Shown here: piece after piece, positions 32,992 to 42,028 of the stretch
Position numbering within the stretch: position 1 is the stretch's first letter
How the letters are laid out: the number at the start of each line of letters is the position of its first letter
DNA from: SKLM01 sp041687115
Lineage (GTDB): Bacteria; Chloroflexota; Anaerolineae; B4-G1
Assembly (NCBI GenBank): GCA_041687115.1
Contig: JAWLCP010000002.1
Span: 1-64,000 of the forward strand
Length of the DNA: 64,000 nucleotides
Direction: 5' to 3'
The notes under the pieces: model-generated
Database searches by the model: none
Told to the model about the DNA's origin: nothing
The model's input: the letters and a program-made list of their open reading frames with translations, nothing else
Made by a program: the position numbers and the translations under genes

Positions 32992-34476
32992 TCACGGCCT
33001 CTCGTGAGCCTGCATGTCGCGCTGCCGCTGACGGATCAGAAGGCGCCGCATCCGGGCGTGACGGAGCCGTGTGATGGGGTAGAACCAGGCGACTGTGATG
33101 GCACCGATCAGAAGTGCCGCGCCTATCGGCCCCGTCATCACCCGAATCGCCCACAGAGTCGCGGTCGACTGGCTGAACTGCGTGGCGGATTCGGGCGGCG
33201 CTTGATAGCCGAACCAGCCGAGCGCCTGAAGCCCCAAGAAGATGGCCACTGCGCCGGCCAGCTTGCGGATGAAGTTCTTTGCCCCGTAGTAGACGCCCTC
33301 GTGGCGGCGTCTCGTGCGCAGCTCGTCCCACTCGATCACGTCGGGGAATATCGCGTCGGGCAGGACGTGCGCCGTGGAGACGCTGAGGCCGGCCAGAATC
33401 GCCAGCACCAGGATGAACGTGACCTGACCCGGCTGCACGAAGATCACCAACATCTGGACGACGGCCCAGAAGCTCATCCCCATCACGTAGGCGATGCGCT
33501 TGCTCAGTCTCTGTGCTAGCCAGGTCCAGACGGGGAGCGCCGCAACCGCCGTGATCAACATCAGACCCAGCACCGCGGACTCCAGCGCGACTTCTGCCCC
33601 GAAGAGGGTCGCCGTGGCCAGCAGATCCCCGCCGGCAACCCAATACGTCAGCATGAACGGCAGCATCAGGGCCACCAGGTCAAACGTGATCCAGTTCAGG
33701 ACGTAGATGCCCGTGGCGAAGCGGAATGGCACGTTTCTCCAGGCGGTGCGGGCGACCGACCGGAAACTCGACGACCTCGCCCCCCGCTGATCGAAGCGCT
33801 CTCGGACGACGAAGAACATCACGATGAAAGGCACTGCTGCCAATCCCCCGAACAACGCCGCGACCGTGAGGTAGCCCTGGCGCAGCGTCAAGCCCGCCCT
33901 CAGCGCTCCGTCCACGATCAGTGGCGCCGAGACCGCTGTTGCCAGGGATGCCAGCAGGTTGAAGAGCATCCGATAGCCGGTGAGCGCCGTTCTCTCGTCA
34001 TAGTCAGGCGTGATCTCCGGCGTCAGCGCATAGAATGGCACCGAGACCAGGGTCTGCAGGGTGTCGCTGATCATGTAGGCCAGTGTGATGTGCACCGTCA
34101 ATCCCAGCTGGCTCTGCCAAGGGGGTGCCCACCAGAGAAGCAGGAACCCGATGCCGAAGGGGATGGAGAACAGCAGCAAGAAGGGCCGCCGGCGACCCCA
34201 GCGCGTGCTGACCCGATCGCTCAGCGCTCCCACGAGAGGGTCATTGATCGCGTCCCAGATGACGCCCAGCAAGGCGGCTATTGATGCCAGACGCGGTTCC
34301 AATCCCACCGCATCGGTCAGGAAGATGGCGTAGAAGATCTGACGTAGCGTGCCGAAGCTCGCCAACGACCAGTCGCCGCTGCCGTAGACCACCTTCGTCC
34401 AGAGGGACAGCGTCTCGTCGCCAGGGCTGGCAGGTCTTGCAGCCACAGCCTCGTTATCCGAGAGTCCAGATGCCAT
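32992..34476 (-). CDS. GPH-family (glycoside-pentoside-hexuronide) sugar:cation symporter
   Basis: A 494-residue, twelve-helix permease of the MelB/GPH group. The family landmark DAINDPLVGALSDRVSTRWG with GRRRP after helix 2 is intact, as are LVSVPFYALTPEITPDYDER and the C-terminal half with MSFWAVVQML. Substrates of the family are melibiose, xylosides, glucuronides and similar glycosides coupled to Na+ or H+. The ATG at 34476 overlaps the stop of the GNAT-like gene (TAATG), marking the pair as a translationally coupled unit. The frame extends upstream, but that extension falls inside the neighbour. Confidence 0.88.
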   Translation of the reverse strand: MASGLSDNEAVAARPASPGDETLSLWTKVVYGSGDWSLASFGTLRQIFYAIFLTDAVGLEPRLASIAALLGVIWDAINDPLVGALSDRVSTRWGRRRPFLLLFSIPFGIGFLLLWWAPPWQSQLGLTVHITLAYMISDTLQTLVSVPFYALTPEITPDYDERTALTGYRMLFNLLASLATAVSAPLIVDGALRAGLTLRQGYLTVAALFGGLAAVPFIVMFFVVRERFDQRGARSSSFRSVARTAWRNVPFRFATGIYVLNWITFDLVALMLPFMLTYWVAGGDLLATATLFGAEVALESAVLGLMLITAVAALPVWTWLAQRLSKRIAYVMGMSFWAVVQMLVIFVQPGQVTFILVLAILAGLSVSTAHVLPDAIFPDVIEWDELRTRRRHEGVYYGAKNFIRKLAGAVAIFLGLQALGWFGYQAPPESATQFSQSTATLWAIRVMTGPIGAALLIGAITVAWFYPITRLRHARMRRLLIRQRQRDMQAHERP

Positions 34477-35621
34477 TATTGTGTCTGCTTCATGTGAGCT
34501 TCCTGTAGTCCCCGCCGGTGGGTGCGGTGGCGCTTGTACCACTCCCCGCCCACAGCCGCCACCTCGCCCAAGCTTTCGATGTTGGTATCTGCCACCTGGA
34601 CTAGGTCTGCGTGTTCGAAGCCGAACTCCAACGTGCTCTTCGCCAACTCGGTGTACAGCACGGCGTTCGCCCCCACCCCCTGATGCTCCGGAAGCAGCCC
34701 CACGCCGTTGAAGTTGACCCACTTCGTGCGCTTGAACTCGAGGAGGATGTGTATCCAGCCGAACGGCCAGAGCCGACCGTTCGCTCGCTGGATCCCCGCC
34801 GAGACGTCCGGGTATCCGATGACGAAGCCTACCACCTTCTCCCCCTTCATCACCAGCTTGATCAGCCGGGGATCTGCGGCCAGCAGCATGCGATCGGCGA
34901 TGGCGCTGGCCTCGGCCTCGTCGATGGGGAAGTAGCCCCAACCGTCGGTGAAGGCTTCATTGTTCACGCGCTGGACCCCCGGCACCCATCTGCGCAGTTC
35001 GCGCTTGCTGGTGAACGATTTCACCCGGAACCCGCGGCGCTCCTTGACCTTCTCGGCGATATCGTAGAAGCGCGGCGGGAGGTCGTACTTCCCGCTCAGG
35101 TGGGCGGACAGGAAGTCGATCTCTTTCTCGAATCCCAGCTCTTCCAGGAAAGAGGCATAGTAGGGAGGGTTGTATGGGATGCCCATGGCCGGTCGATGTT
35201 CGAAGCCCTCCACGAGCAGCCCATGCCCGTCGGCTCGCAGGAGCCCGCGAGGGCCCACCACCTCATCCAGACCACGATCCAGAGCCCATTCGAAGACGGC
35301 GTTGAACAGGGCGCGGGCCACCTCAAAATCCTGTACCACCTCGAAGTAGTAGAAGAACGCGGTACGGCAGCCGTGATACTCATTGTACCGTCGGTTGTGG
35401 ATCGCCGTGATGCGACCCAGCGTCCGGTCCCCCTCCTCGGCGACGAAGAAGTCAGCTTCCGAATGGCGATAGAAGGGATACCGGTCCCGATTCAGGGCCA
35501 GCTTCATATCTGGCACGAGTGGCGGCACCCACTGAGGGCAGTCGCCATACAGTTCAAACGGAAAGTTGATGAATTGCCGCACGTCTTGAGCTTGGGAGGT
35601 GTCGATCTTTCGGATAGGCAT
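34476..35621 (-). CDS. GNAT-like protein of the YghO type, function unknown
   Basis: A 381-residue protein with GNAT-fold character and no assigned reaction. The N-terminal half has ADFFVAEEGDRTLGRITAIH and FFYYFEVVQDFEVARALF, as in YghO-like proteins. The C-terminal half repeats a GNAT core (KLVMKGEKVVGFVIGYPDVS), with GVLPEHQG-like acetyl-CoA loop residues seen here as GVGLLPEHQGVGANAVLY. It lies 15 bases downstream of degV and is coupled to a GPH sugar permease downstream, so all three are probably one transcript. The link between the functions is not known. Confidence 0.7.
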   Translation of the reverse strand: MPIRKIDTSQAQDVRQFINFPFELYGDCPQWVPPLVPDMKLALNRDRYPFYRHSEADFFVAEEGDRTLGRITAIHNRRYNEYHGCRTAFFYYFEVVQDFEVARALFNAVFEWALDRGLDEVVGPRGLLRADGHGLLVEGFEHRPAMGIPYNPPYYASFLEELGFEKEIDFLSAHLSGKYDLPPRFYDIAEKVKERRGFRVKSFTSKRELRRWVPGVQRVNNEAFTDGWGYFPIDEAEASAIADRMLLAADPRLIKLVMKGEKVVGFVIGYPDVSAGIQRANGRLWPFGWIHILLEFKRTKWVNFNGVGLLPEHQGVGANAVLYTELAKSTLEFGFEHADLVQVADTNIESLGEVAAVGGEWYKRHRTHRRGLQEAHMKQTQ

Positions 35622-35636
35622 GTTCGCTCCGCTCGG

Positions 35637-36479
35637 CTAATCGGCGACGAAGAAGGCCACCGCCAGCACGCCGGGCCCGGCGTGCGTGACGATGGCGGGC
35701 GGCACGTCCAGGATTGGCACGGAAGGGAGGTCCAGGCTGGCGCGCAGGTCCTCTGCCAGGGCGCGTGCCTCGTCGGGGGCAGATGCGTGCATCACGGAGA
35801 GGTGACCGCTCCCATCCCCCGGGATCTGCTCCAGCACCAGCTCCTTCAGACGGGCGATAGCCCGCCCCTGCGTTCGGGTCCGTTCGAGCTGATCCGCGCG
35901 TCCGTCTCGCAGCGTGAGGATCGGCTTCACCCGCAGCACGCTCCCCAGCAGGGCGGCCGCGCCACCGATGCGCCCGCCTTTGGCCAGGTATTCGAGCGTT
36001 GCCACCAGGAAGTAGATACGACAGCGGGGGATCAGGTCCCGAACCCGTGCCTCAATCGTGTCGGCGTCCACGCCCTCCGCGCTCCACTCGGCCGCCAGCG
36101 TCACCAGCGTGGCCAGGGGGCTGCCGATCACCCGGGTGTCGATCACCCGGATGTCGGCATCAGGGAACTTGGCCGCTGCAACGGTGGCCGAGCGGACCGT
36201 CCCGCTCAGCTCGCTTGAGGGATGGATGCACATGATCGGGTCCCCCTCGGGCACCAGATGTTCGAACTCCTGAGCGAAGAGTTCCGGGGGTGGCGCCGAG
36301 GTCTTCGGCAGATCGTCCGATTGCTCCAACTGCTCCATGAATGTGGCGTGGTCGATCTCCTGTCCCTCGAGATAGGAATCAGATCCGAGAATGATCACCT
36401 GTGGAATGACGGGTATGTCGTATCGTCTTGCGACTTCATCCGGCAGGCCTGCCGTCGTGTCGGTGATGATCTTGACCAT
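35637..36479 (-). CDS. degV: DegV-family fatty-acid-binding protein (FakB-like)
   Basis: A 280-residue DegV/EDD-fold protein that binds a fatty acid and, as FakB, presents it to the FakA kinase for acyl-phosphate formation. It starts KIITDTTAGLPDEVARRYDI. Lipid-site residues are in the PKTSAPPPELF and CIHPSSELSGTVRSA segments, and the C-terminal DVPPAIVTHAGPGVLAVAFF is typical. The start is decided by AAGGAGGAGAGAGT directly before ATG 36479. The upstream continuation of the frame has no comparable site. No fakA is in view. Confidence 0.92.
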   Translation of the reverse strand: MVKIITDTTAGLPDEVARRYDIPVIPQVIILGSDSYLEGQEIDHATFMEQLEQSDDLPKTSAPPPELFAQEFEHLVPEGDPIMCIHPSSELSGTVRSATVAAAKFPDADIRVIDTRVIGSPLATLVTLAAEWSAEGVDADTIEARVRDLIPRCRIYFLVATLEYLAKGGRIGGAAALLGSVLRVKPILTLRDGRADQLERTRTQGRAIARLKELVLEQIPGDGSGHLSVMHASAPDEARALAEDLRASLDLPSVPILDVPPAIVTHAGPGVLAVAFFVAD

Positions 36480-36962
36480 ACTCTCTCCTCCTTGGGGTTC
36501 TGCGTTGATGGACCTCCTTGCGCCGTACAGCCGACTGGCTAAAGGATCCGCCGGTCCCGCCCCTCCGGGCCGCCCATCTTGAGCTGTGTCTGGGTGACCG
36601 CTCAGCGGAGTGCGGACTTGTTTCCTTCGCTGTCTCCGTCTCTCTGCTGAGAGCTCATATATCAGTCTCTCCACGCGCCGCTGTTCCGTGGGAAGGTTAG
36701 CCAATGATACCATGGGATGACGTCCGAGACGAATCATCCCGCGGCCCCAACCCCTCTCGGCCAGGCAACGCAGTAGACGCTCGTCTCGGTGACCCCAACC
36801 GAAGCGGTACGGACGCACACCGTCCTTCGATCCGGACCGGGCACAGAGGTCCCCCTCTGCTCTGAGTTGACGCCCCCATCATGGGTGGACGCGAGAGGCC
36901 AGCTCTGCCAGCGCAGCTTCTCTGATGGGCGAGTGGGCCACCGACTGAACCGTGTTGCTAAC
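36480..36962. other. 483-base gap between degV and the subtilase gene
   Basis: No gene is recognisable here on either strand. The degV leader occupies the left side and includes two AAGGAGG motifs. A GGGGCGGGACCGGCGG segment near 36545-36570 (minus strand) resembles a T-box core but lacks the essential UGG. The right side is the region 3' of the subtilase gene and contains no convincing terminator. Confidence 0.5.
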
Positions 36963-39900
36963 CTATCTCGAAACAAGCGGAAGAAAGACAGACGACATCT
37001 CATCTTGCTCCGCGTCTTCGACTGTGAGGGTGAAGGACTGTGTGGCATGTGGGTCGACACCGTTGCTGGCTTCGAGCGTCAGGGGCCAGACACCATCCGT
37101 GCCAGCATCTGGCGTGCCAGACAGAATCGCTGTGGCGTCTCCGTTGTCGGTGAAGGTGACACCGGAAGGCAGCTCGCCGGTTCCTGAGATTGCTGGGGTC
37201 GGAATACCTGTTGCAGTGATGGTGAAGGTCCCTACTTCGCCAACAGTGAAGGTTGTGTTGTCGTCGCTGGTGATAGCTGGCGCTGTGACGAGTATCGTAT
37301 TCAGGACCGCTTCAAGTACAGAACCAGAGCCGTTGAACTTACCAGTTCCACCATAGCCGCGCGCGCGGATCCATAGATTCTGTCCGTCGGGCAGTGACAA
37401 CCCAGTCAGGCGCCAGCCACCCTCTATGCGTGTCGCACCACCGAGCGGTGTGTAATGGATCCCATCCGTGGACAGCTCGAAGGTCACGCGCCAGACTTCC
37501 GGGCTTGCGCCGCCACGCAGCCAGGTGATCCCTTGGCCATTGGGATAGACGGACAGTGTTTGCCCGGCAGCGGTGTTGTTCGAGATTCGGGCGAAGTAGT
37601 TATGTGGATGACCGTTCACCTCGGTGAAGCAGCCCCCCACCAGGATTCTGCCATCCGCTTCCATTGCCAGGGCCAAGACATAAGAGCCAGAACCGCTGGC
37701 ATCGAGGTCGAAGTCGATGTCGAGCTTTCCGTTGGACTCCAGCCGGCCGATGTTGTTGCTTGACCCGCCGCCTATTTCCGTGAACTGCCCCCCCACCAGG
37801 ATCTTCCCGTCCACTTGTACTGCCAGTGTGCTGACATAGTCGCCGACCACATCCGGGAGGAAATCCCCATCCAGGTCGCCGTCGGGGGACAGCCGGGCAA
37901 TTCCGATCTGTTTCGTTTCATTCACCTCCTTGAACGTCCCTCCCATCAGGATCCCACCGTCCGCCTGCACTGCCAAGGCCATGACAGAGACCCCCACCAC
38001 GTCCGGTTTGAAGTACTCATCCACGCTGCCATCGGGGTGCAGTCGAGCGATACGTTCGCGTGTCCGTCCGTTCACTTCGCTGAAGCGGCCACCTATCAGG
38101 ATCTTGCCGTCCGCCTGTACAGCCAGGGTCCAAACAACGTCGTTCGCATCGGGATTGAAGCTGGCATCCAGGGTGCCGTCAGGGTCCAGTCGGGCGAGCC
38201 TCTGAATTGTCACCCCGTCCAACTCGGTGAATGGACCTGCAACTAGAATCTTGCCGTCCGGTTGCACTACCATAGCATTGATGTAAGCATCTGCCCCAGG
38301 GTCGAAGGCGGTGTCCAGATTGCCATCTGAGTCCAGCCGGGCGATGCGGTTACGTGCCTCCCCGCTCATCTGGTTGAATGCGCCCCCGACCAAGATCTTC
38401 CCGTCAGGTTGGACTGCCAGGGCGTCGACACGGCCGTTCGCACTCGGATTGAAGCTGGTGTCCAGGCTGCCGTCAGCGTTCAGCCGGGCGATGTGGTTTC
38501 GTTCCACTCCATTTACTTGCGTAAAATAGCCTCCTATCAGGATCCGACCGTCCGCCTGTACCGCCAACGCCGCGACAGTATCGTCCGGACCCGGTATTGT
38601 GGAGGGCGGTTCTCCCAGATACAGCCGGCCGTGTCCGTAGATATCATCCATCCCTGCCCCGCCCATGTCGACAGCGCGGTCCTCCAGGAAGCTCTGCAAT
38701 TGGTCAGGGGGGTACGAAGGGTGAGCGCTCAAGACCAGTGCAGCGGCACCGGCCACGTGAGGCGTCGCTGACGATGTGCCGTTGAACTTCGATCCTTCTT
38801 CCGTACCATAGCTGACGGTATTCACGTTGGCAAAGGCGGCGATGTCGGGTTTGGTGAAACCACCCGATGCCGTACCACCAGATCCATTGGTTGGGCCTTC
38901 AGAGCTGTATACCTCTTGAGGGTACGGAGAACTCACATCCAGTGCTGCCACCGTCACTGCGGACGGCGCGTCTGCCAGGTTCTCCAGGCTGCGGGCGTGC
39001 AAGAGGTACTCGAGACGCGCAACCTTTGGTGCAAACACCTCAAGATTAACATCTCTGTCGCTATCGTACCGCACGATCTGGAATCCGTAGGCAGCTTCTT
39101 GGTCTGTGACGTAAGAAATCTGTTCAGTCGGCCACGGATAGCCACCGGATTGGTCGTTCTCACTCGCAGCTACCTGAACCCATGCAGCACCGTCCAATCG
39201 AAACAGATATAGATCGTAGTCCTGATCGACGTCCGTCCAATCATCCCAGCGCAGGTAGACATTGATCGGCCAGCCTGCTCTGATGAGGTACGCAGTCCAT
39301 TCATCACCAGGGCCGAAGTAGTTGACGTTCTGGGTGAGTGAGAAGTAGTGAGTATTGTCGTCGTCCGCTGTATATGAGGGGTTGTTGAAAGGCCCACCCC
39401 AGTGGGCCTCGCGATCATTTCCAGCCGCCGTGAGCCACAGGATGCCGGCATCCCGCGCCTCCTGGACAAGATCTTCAAACTGCCCAGTCCCGTCACCGGG
39501 TGTCAGGTTGAACCAACCCATTGAGGTGGAGATGATATCCACTTGGTGTGTGTCCTTCAGCCAGGCCACAGCCTCTGCCAGATCCAGGTTGGTATTGACC
39601 TTGGCCAGGTACAGGCTTGCCTCGGGTGCGATGTCGTGGATTATTTCAGCACAAGCAGTACCGTGCTCCGTCGTACCATTGACCTGCGCATCGCTTTCAC
39701 CATCCACGAAGTTCTTGACATCCACCGATGGTGGAAGATCGCTGCTCAGCAGGCCTGCATAGCCCAGAAAACCACCATCGATGACGCCAATCTTCACACC
39801 AGCACCGCGATAACCGGCGCCATGCCAGGCTTCGCCGTTGATCACCGTCAGTCCTTCTGTCGTTTGACTTCCGGTACGTTCAACCTCCAAGAGGATGGCC

Positions 39901-40397
39901 TCCGCAGGGCGACGGATGAGATGAATATCATCGTGCGCGGCGACAACCTCGAGCTTATCGATGGGCAGCCATCCCTGGATCAAATTCCCGTCTCTGCTGG
40001 TCTTTGTTACCTCTCCGCCTGCCCCATGGACTGCCTCAATCGCCCCCTGCAAGCTGTCACCATCCGTCACAATCTGGACGTGCACCTGGTCACCTGACAT
40101 TCTCAGCGACCGCGACTTGATGAGTGCCCCCTTCGCAGCGGCATCCCCAGCTCCTGCCAGGTCACCCAAGGTTGAATCAAGTTTGGGGTTCCTTGAATCG
40201 CGCGCGGGCTGATCGATGAAATCGCGGTGCCCGGTGAGCGCCTCTGGCGGCAGGGATATGGTCTGAAACGGCTGGTCTTGCTGGGGAATAGGCGCTCCCA
40301 TGCTTTGTGCGTTGCCGAACAGGAGCGTTAATGCCGCCAGGGCAATGAGTCCACGACCGACAATGCGATCTCTATGACCATGCAGGTTCGAGTCCAT
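36963..40397 (-). CDS. Secreted subtilisin-like (S8) protease with seven delta-60 propeller repeats and Ig-like C-terminus
   Basis: A 1144-residue exported protease. The signal peptide is at 1-35. Residues about 70-190 form a pro-region, then the S8 domain has Asp207 (KIGVIDGGF), His245 (EHGTACAEI), oxyanion Asn327 (LTAAGND) and Ser542 (NGTSSATPHVAGAAAL). Residues 610-980 are seven units of about 50 residues, each with the phrase LAVQADGKILIGG...IARL.DG.LD, matching delta-60 repeats and suggesting a seven-bladed propeller. An Ig-like region with ITATGIPTPAISGTGELP follows, and the protein ends in SSVFLPLVSR. The ATG at 40397 has AAGGGGGA upstream. The neighbouring lipoprotein resembles its pro-region. 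Confidence 0.9.
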   Translation of the reverse strand: MDSNLHGHRDRIVGRGLIALAALTLLFGNAQSMGAPIPQQDQPFQTISLPPEALTGHRDFIDQPARDSRNPKLDSTLGDLAGAGDAAAKGALIKSRSLRMSGDQVHVQIVTDGDSLQGAIEAVHGAGGEVTKTSRDGNLIQGWLPIDKLEVVAAHDDIHLIRRPAEAILLEVERTGSQTTEGLTVINGEAWHGAGYRGAGVKIGVIDGGFLGYAGLLSSDLPPSVDVKNFVDGESDAQVNGTTEHGTACAEIIHDIAPEASLYLAKVNTNLDLAEAVAWLKDTHQVDIISTSMGWFNLTPGDGTGQFEDLVQEARDAGILWLTAAGNDREAHWGGPFNNPSYTADDDNTHYFSLTQNVNYFGPGDEWTAYLIRAGWPINVYLRWDDWTDVDQDYDLYLFRLDGAAWVQVAASENDQSGGYPWPTEQISYVTDQEAAYGFQIVRYDSDRDVNLEVFAPKVARLEYLLHARSLENLADAPSAVTVAALDVSSPYPQEVYSSEGPTNGSGGTASGGFTKPDIAAFANVNTVSYGTEEGSKFNGTSSATPHVAGAAALVLSAHPSYPPDQLQSFLEDRAVDMGGAGMDDIYGHGRLYLGEPPSTIPGPDDTVAALAVQADGRILIGGYFTQVNGVERNHIARLNADGSLDTSFNPSANGRVDALAVQPDGKILVGGAFNQMSGEARNRIARLDSDGNLDTAFDPGADAYINAMVVQPDGKILVAGPFTELDGVTIQRLARLDPDGTLDASFNPDANDVVWTLAVQADGKILIGGRFSEVNGRTRERIARLHPDGSVDEYFKPDVVGVSVMALAVQADGGILMGGTFKEVNETKQIGIARLSPDGDLDGDFLPDVVGDYVSTLAVQVDGKILVGGQFTEIGGGSSNNIGRLESNGKLDIDFDLDASGSGSYVLALAMEADGRILVGGCFTEVNGHPHNYFARISNNTAAGQTLSVYPNGQGITWLRGGASPEVWRVTFELSTDGIHYTPLGGATRIEGGWRLTGLSLPDGQNLWIRARGYGGTGKFNGSGSVLEAVLNTILVTAPAITSDDNTTFTVGEVGTFTITATGIPTPAISGTGELPSGVTFTDNGDATAILSGTPDAGTDGVWPLTLEASNGVDPHATQSFTLTVEDAEQDEMSSVFLPLVSR

Positions 40398-40488
40398 CTT
40401 GCTTTCCCCCTTCTGAATATAGTATCTGAGCTGTTCAGGCACCACTAGAGCGCCACAGACGTTCTACCCGCTGGCAGGGCTGTTGCTG

Positions 40489-41070
40489 CTACGGAAGCAC
40501 AGCTTGAGCGGCCGGGCGGACTGCCAGTACCGCGTCCAGATTCGCGAGCTCGCAGAGCTGGTCAAAAGGTGCGAAGCCCTGTACTTGATTGCCAGACTGT
40601 GACCCCAGCTCTACACCGTAATCCAGCAAGAAGCCTGTCTCTTCCCCCGCCAGGACAAACAAGACCTGTACCTTGTCGTCCTTCACCCTGAAGCCCAATT
40701 GCTCGGCCACCAGTGGCGGATCATCAGTCTGAGTCAGCTGATGAAGCTGGCTCTCCAGAGCTGGGCAGCAGTCATTTGGTTCGCGAGACGGTATCGTCTC
40801 CGGATCTCTGCTAAGGTCGCCTTCGACAATCTCGCGTTCACTCATTTGACCATCCCTACCCGGGTGAGGAGCGGACGTCCAGGTACACGCTCCCGTCAAT
40901 GCTAAGGAAAAGGCTGCTGTCGCGCTGATCAACAGCAGCCTGACTCCTGATTGCGTCTGACGTGCCTCTGGGAAGCTTCCGTTGTTCTTGGGTGTCAGAA
41001 CTTCCTCCTCGCGTACGCCTCCGGCGTCATCCTGAGGTTCAACGAGAGGGACCACCATCCAGTATCTCAT
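40489..41070 (-). CDS. Putative lipoprotein resembling a free-standing subtilase pro-domain
   Basis: A 193-residue protein. A hydrophobic segment ends in a lipobox-like SLALTGAC near residue 62, suggesting a surface lipoprotein. The mature part (about 100-193) aligns by eye with the pro-region of the adjacent S8 protease. VKDDKVQVLFV lies opposite MSGDQVHVQIV. SGNQVQGFAPFDQL lies opposite RDGNLIQGWLPIDKL. DAVLAVRPAAQAVL lies opposite DIHLIRRPAEAILL. It then stops where the protease would begin. A role as a separately encoded inhibitor or folding aid is an inference. The ATG at 41070 overlaps the upstream gene; a CTG at 40998 with AGGAGG five bases upstream is an alternative start giving a more usual signal peptide. 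Confidence 0.65.
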   Translation of the reverse strand: MRYWMVVPLVEPQDDAGGVREEEVLTPKNNGSFPEARQTQSGVRLLLISATAAFSLALTGACTWTSAPHPGRDGQMSEREIVEGDLSRDPETIPSREPNDCCPALESQLHQLTQTDDPPLVAEQLGFRVKDDKVQVLFVLAGEETGFLLDYGVELGSQSGNQVQGFAPFDQLCELANLDAVLAVRPAAQAVLP

Positions 41071-41290
41071 CCGGATGAGCCGTTTGAGCGTCGGTCCTAA
41101 GCGTCACTTCCTGCAAGAAGGCCTTCAGTGCCACCCAATCACGGAAGTAACGTGCTTCGCCGCTCGACACGTGCTGGACCTTGCCACGCAGTTCAGTCTG
41201 CCCGCCACCCAGGCCTTCTCGCCATAACCGCAGCGTGAACAGGTGTGAGCGGTGCGTGGGTTGCTCTGGATCCACGGTCAGTCCCATCAT
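41039..41290 (-). CDS. Small conserved-looking protein, 83 residues, unknown function
   Basis: An 83-residue soluble protein with no signal peptide. The central part reads HLFTLRLWREGLGGGQTEL, then KVQHVSSGEARYFRDW and ALKAFLQEV. I believe this pattern of a basic-aromatic beta strand, a G-rich turn, VQHV.SGE.RYFRDW and a hydrophobic helix recurs in small hypothetical proteins of Chloroflexota, often near regulators or proteases; I could not check that. GGAG seven bases upstream supports the ATG. It lies between two lipoprotein genes and overlaps the downstream one by 32 bases. Confidence 0.65.
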   Translation of the reverse strand: MMGLTVDPEQPTHRSHLFTLRLWREGLGGGQTELRGKVQHVSSGEARYFRDWVALKAFLQEVTLRTDAQTAHPDEILDGGPSR

Positions 41291-41356
41291 GACGGTCTCC
41301 GTGTATGCACCTGGGTTGTTTTGAATCTCACGGACAATGACCTTGGGGGAGTTCCC

Positions 41357-42028
41357 TCACTCCTCTTCGGCCATTCTTGATTCGACCAGCCGGCCCAGCG
41401 ACAGAAGCCGGTCTGAACTCGGGGGCATCGCAGCTTTCGTTATGGTGACATACGCAACCGCATGTCCTTCTTGCCACAGGAGTTGACCGGCATTCATCTG
41501 CGTCAATTCGACCAGCCTGCTCTGTTGACCGATCCTGGGTGCCCCGGAATCGACCTCGCCCCCGATGTACGCGGCGATGGCATGGTATGCATCGCGAGCA
41601 GCCTCGACGTTGCCGAAGAGGACGACCCCGCTGGAAATCTGCTCCCAATAATAATACCCGCCACCTCGATAGTCGTAGACAACGACGTGCGCCTTGACCA
41701 CGTGCTCATGCGCCTCTGGCACATCCGGGTACACCTCTGCCCAATCCTTGACCGCACGAGTGTTGAACCTGTCGGGCACATCATCATCCTGCAGGGCAAT
41801 CCTCGATGGATCCTGCTTCTCCAGCTGGGGACCAGCAGGAGTCCGCGTGGGGTCCGCTGGGGTTGCTTCCCTGATGGCAGTTGGGCCCTCTGTCCCGGTT
41901 GGATCAGGAGCAACCGTCTCCTCTACTGTACTGGTGGGTGGGGCCGCTGTTCGGGTGACCGTCGCGAAGGGTGATGACGGCCCGCAGGCGGCAAGGAGAA
42001 TGACAGTCGCGGGAGCCAGGACGGCCAT
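41357..42028 (-). CDS. Putative lipoprotein, unknown function
   Basis: A 223-residue protein beginning MAVLAPATVILLAACGPSS, a clear type II signal peptide with the LAAC lipobox, followed by a Thr/Pro/Glu-rich spacer (to about 75). The folded region has VVVYDYRGGGYYYWEQISSG and FGNVEAARDAYHAIAAYIG, a two-motif pattern that suggests a small alpha-beta domain similar to one seen at the end of some surface proteins. No catalytic residues are evident. The frame is open upstream to 42145, but that N-terminus has no signal character. It sits in a co-directional series with the HtrA-like protease and the subtilase. Confidence 0.65.
   Translation of the reverse strand: MAVLAPATVILLAACGPSSPFATVTRTAAPPTSTVEETVAPDPTGTEGPTAIREATPADPTRTPAGPQLEKQDPSRIALQDDDVPDRFNTRAVKDWAEVYPDVPEAHEHVVKAHVVVYDYRGGGYYYWEQISSGVVLFGNVEAARDAYHAIAAYIGGEVDSGAPRIGQQSRLVELTQMNAGQLLWQEGHAVAYVTITKAAMPPSSDRLLSLGRLVESRMAEEE

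Noticed and set aside
36541..36575. T-box-like core GGGGCGGGACCGGCGG upstream of degV on the minus strand
   Set aside because: The essential UGGN that pairs with the tRNA acceptor end reads CGGG here, and no specifier stem or AGAGAG-type motif could be built. degV is also not a T-box target I know.
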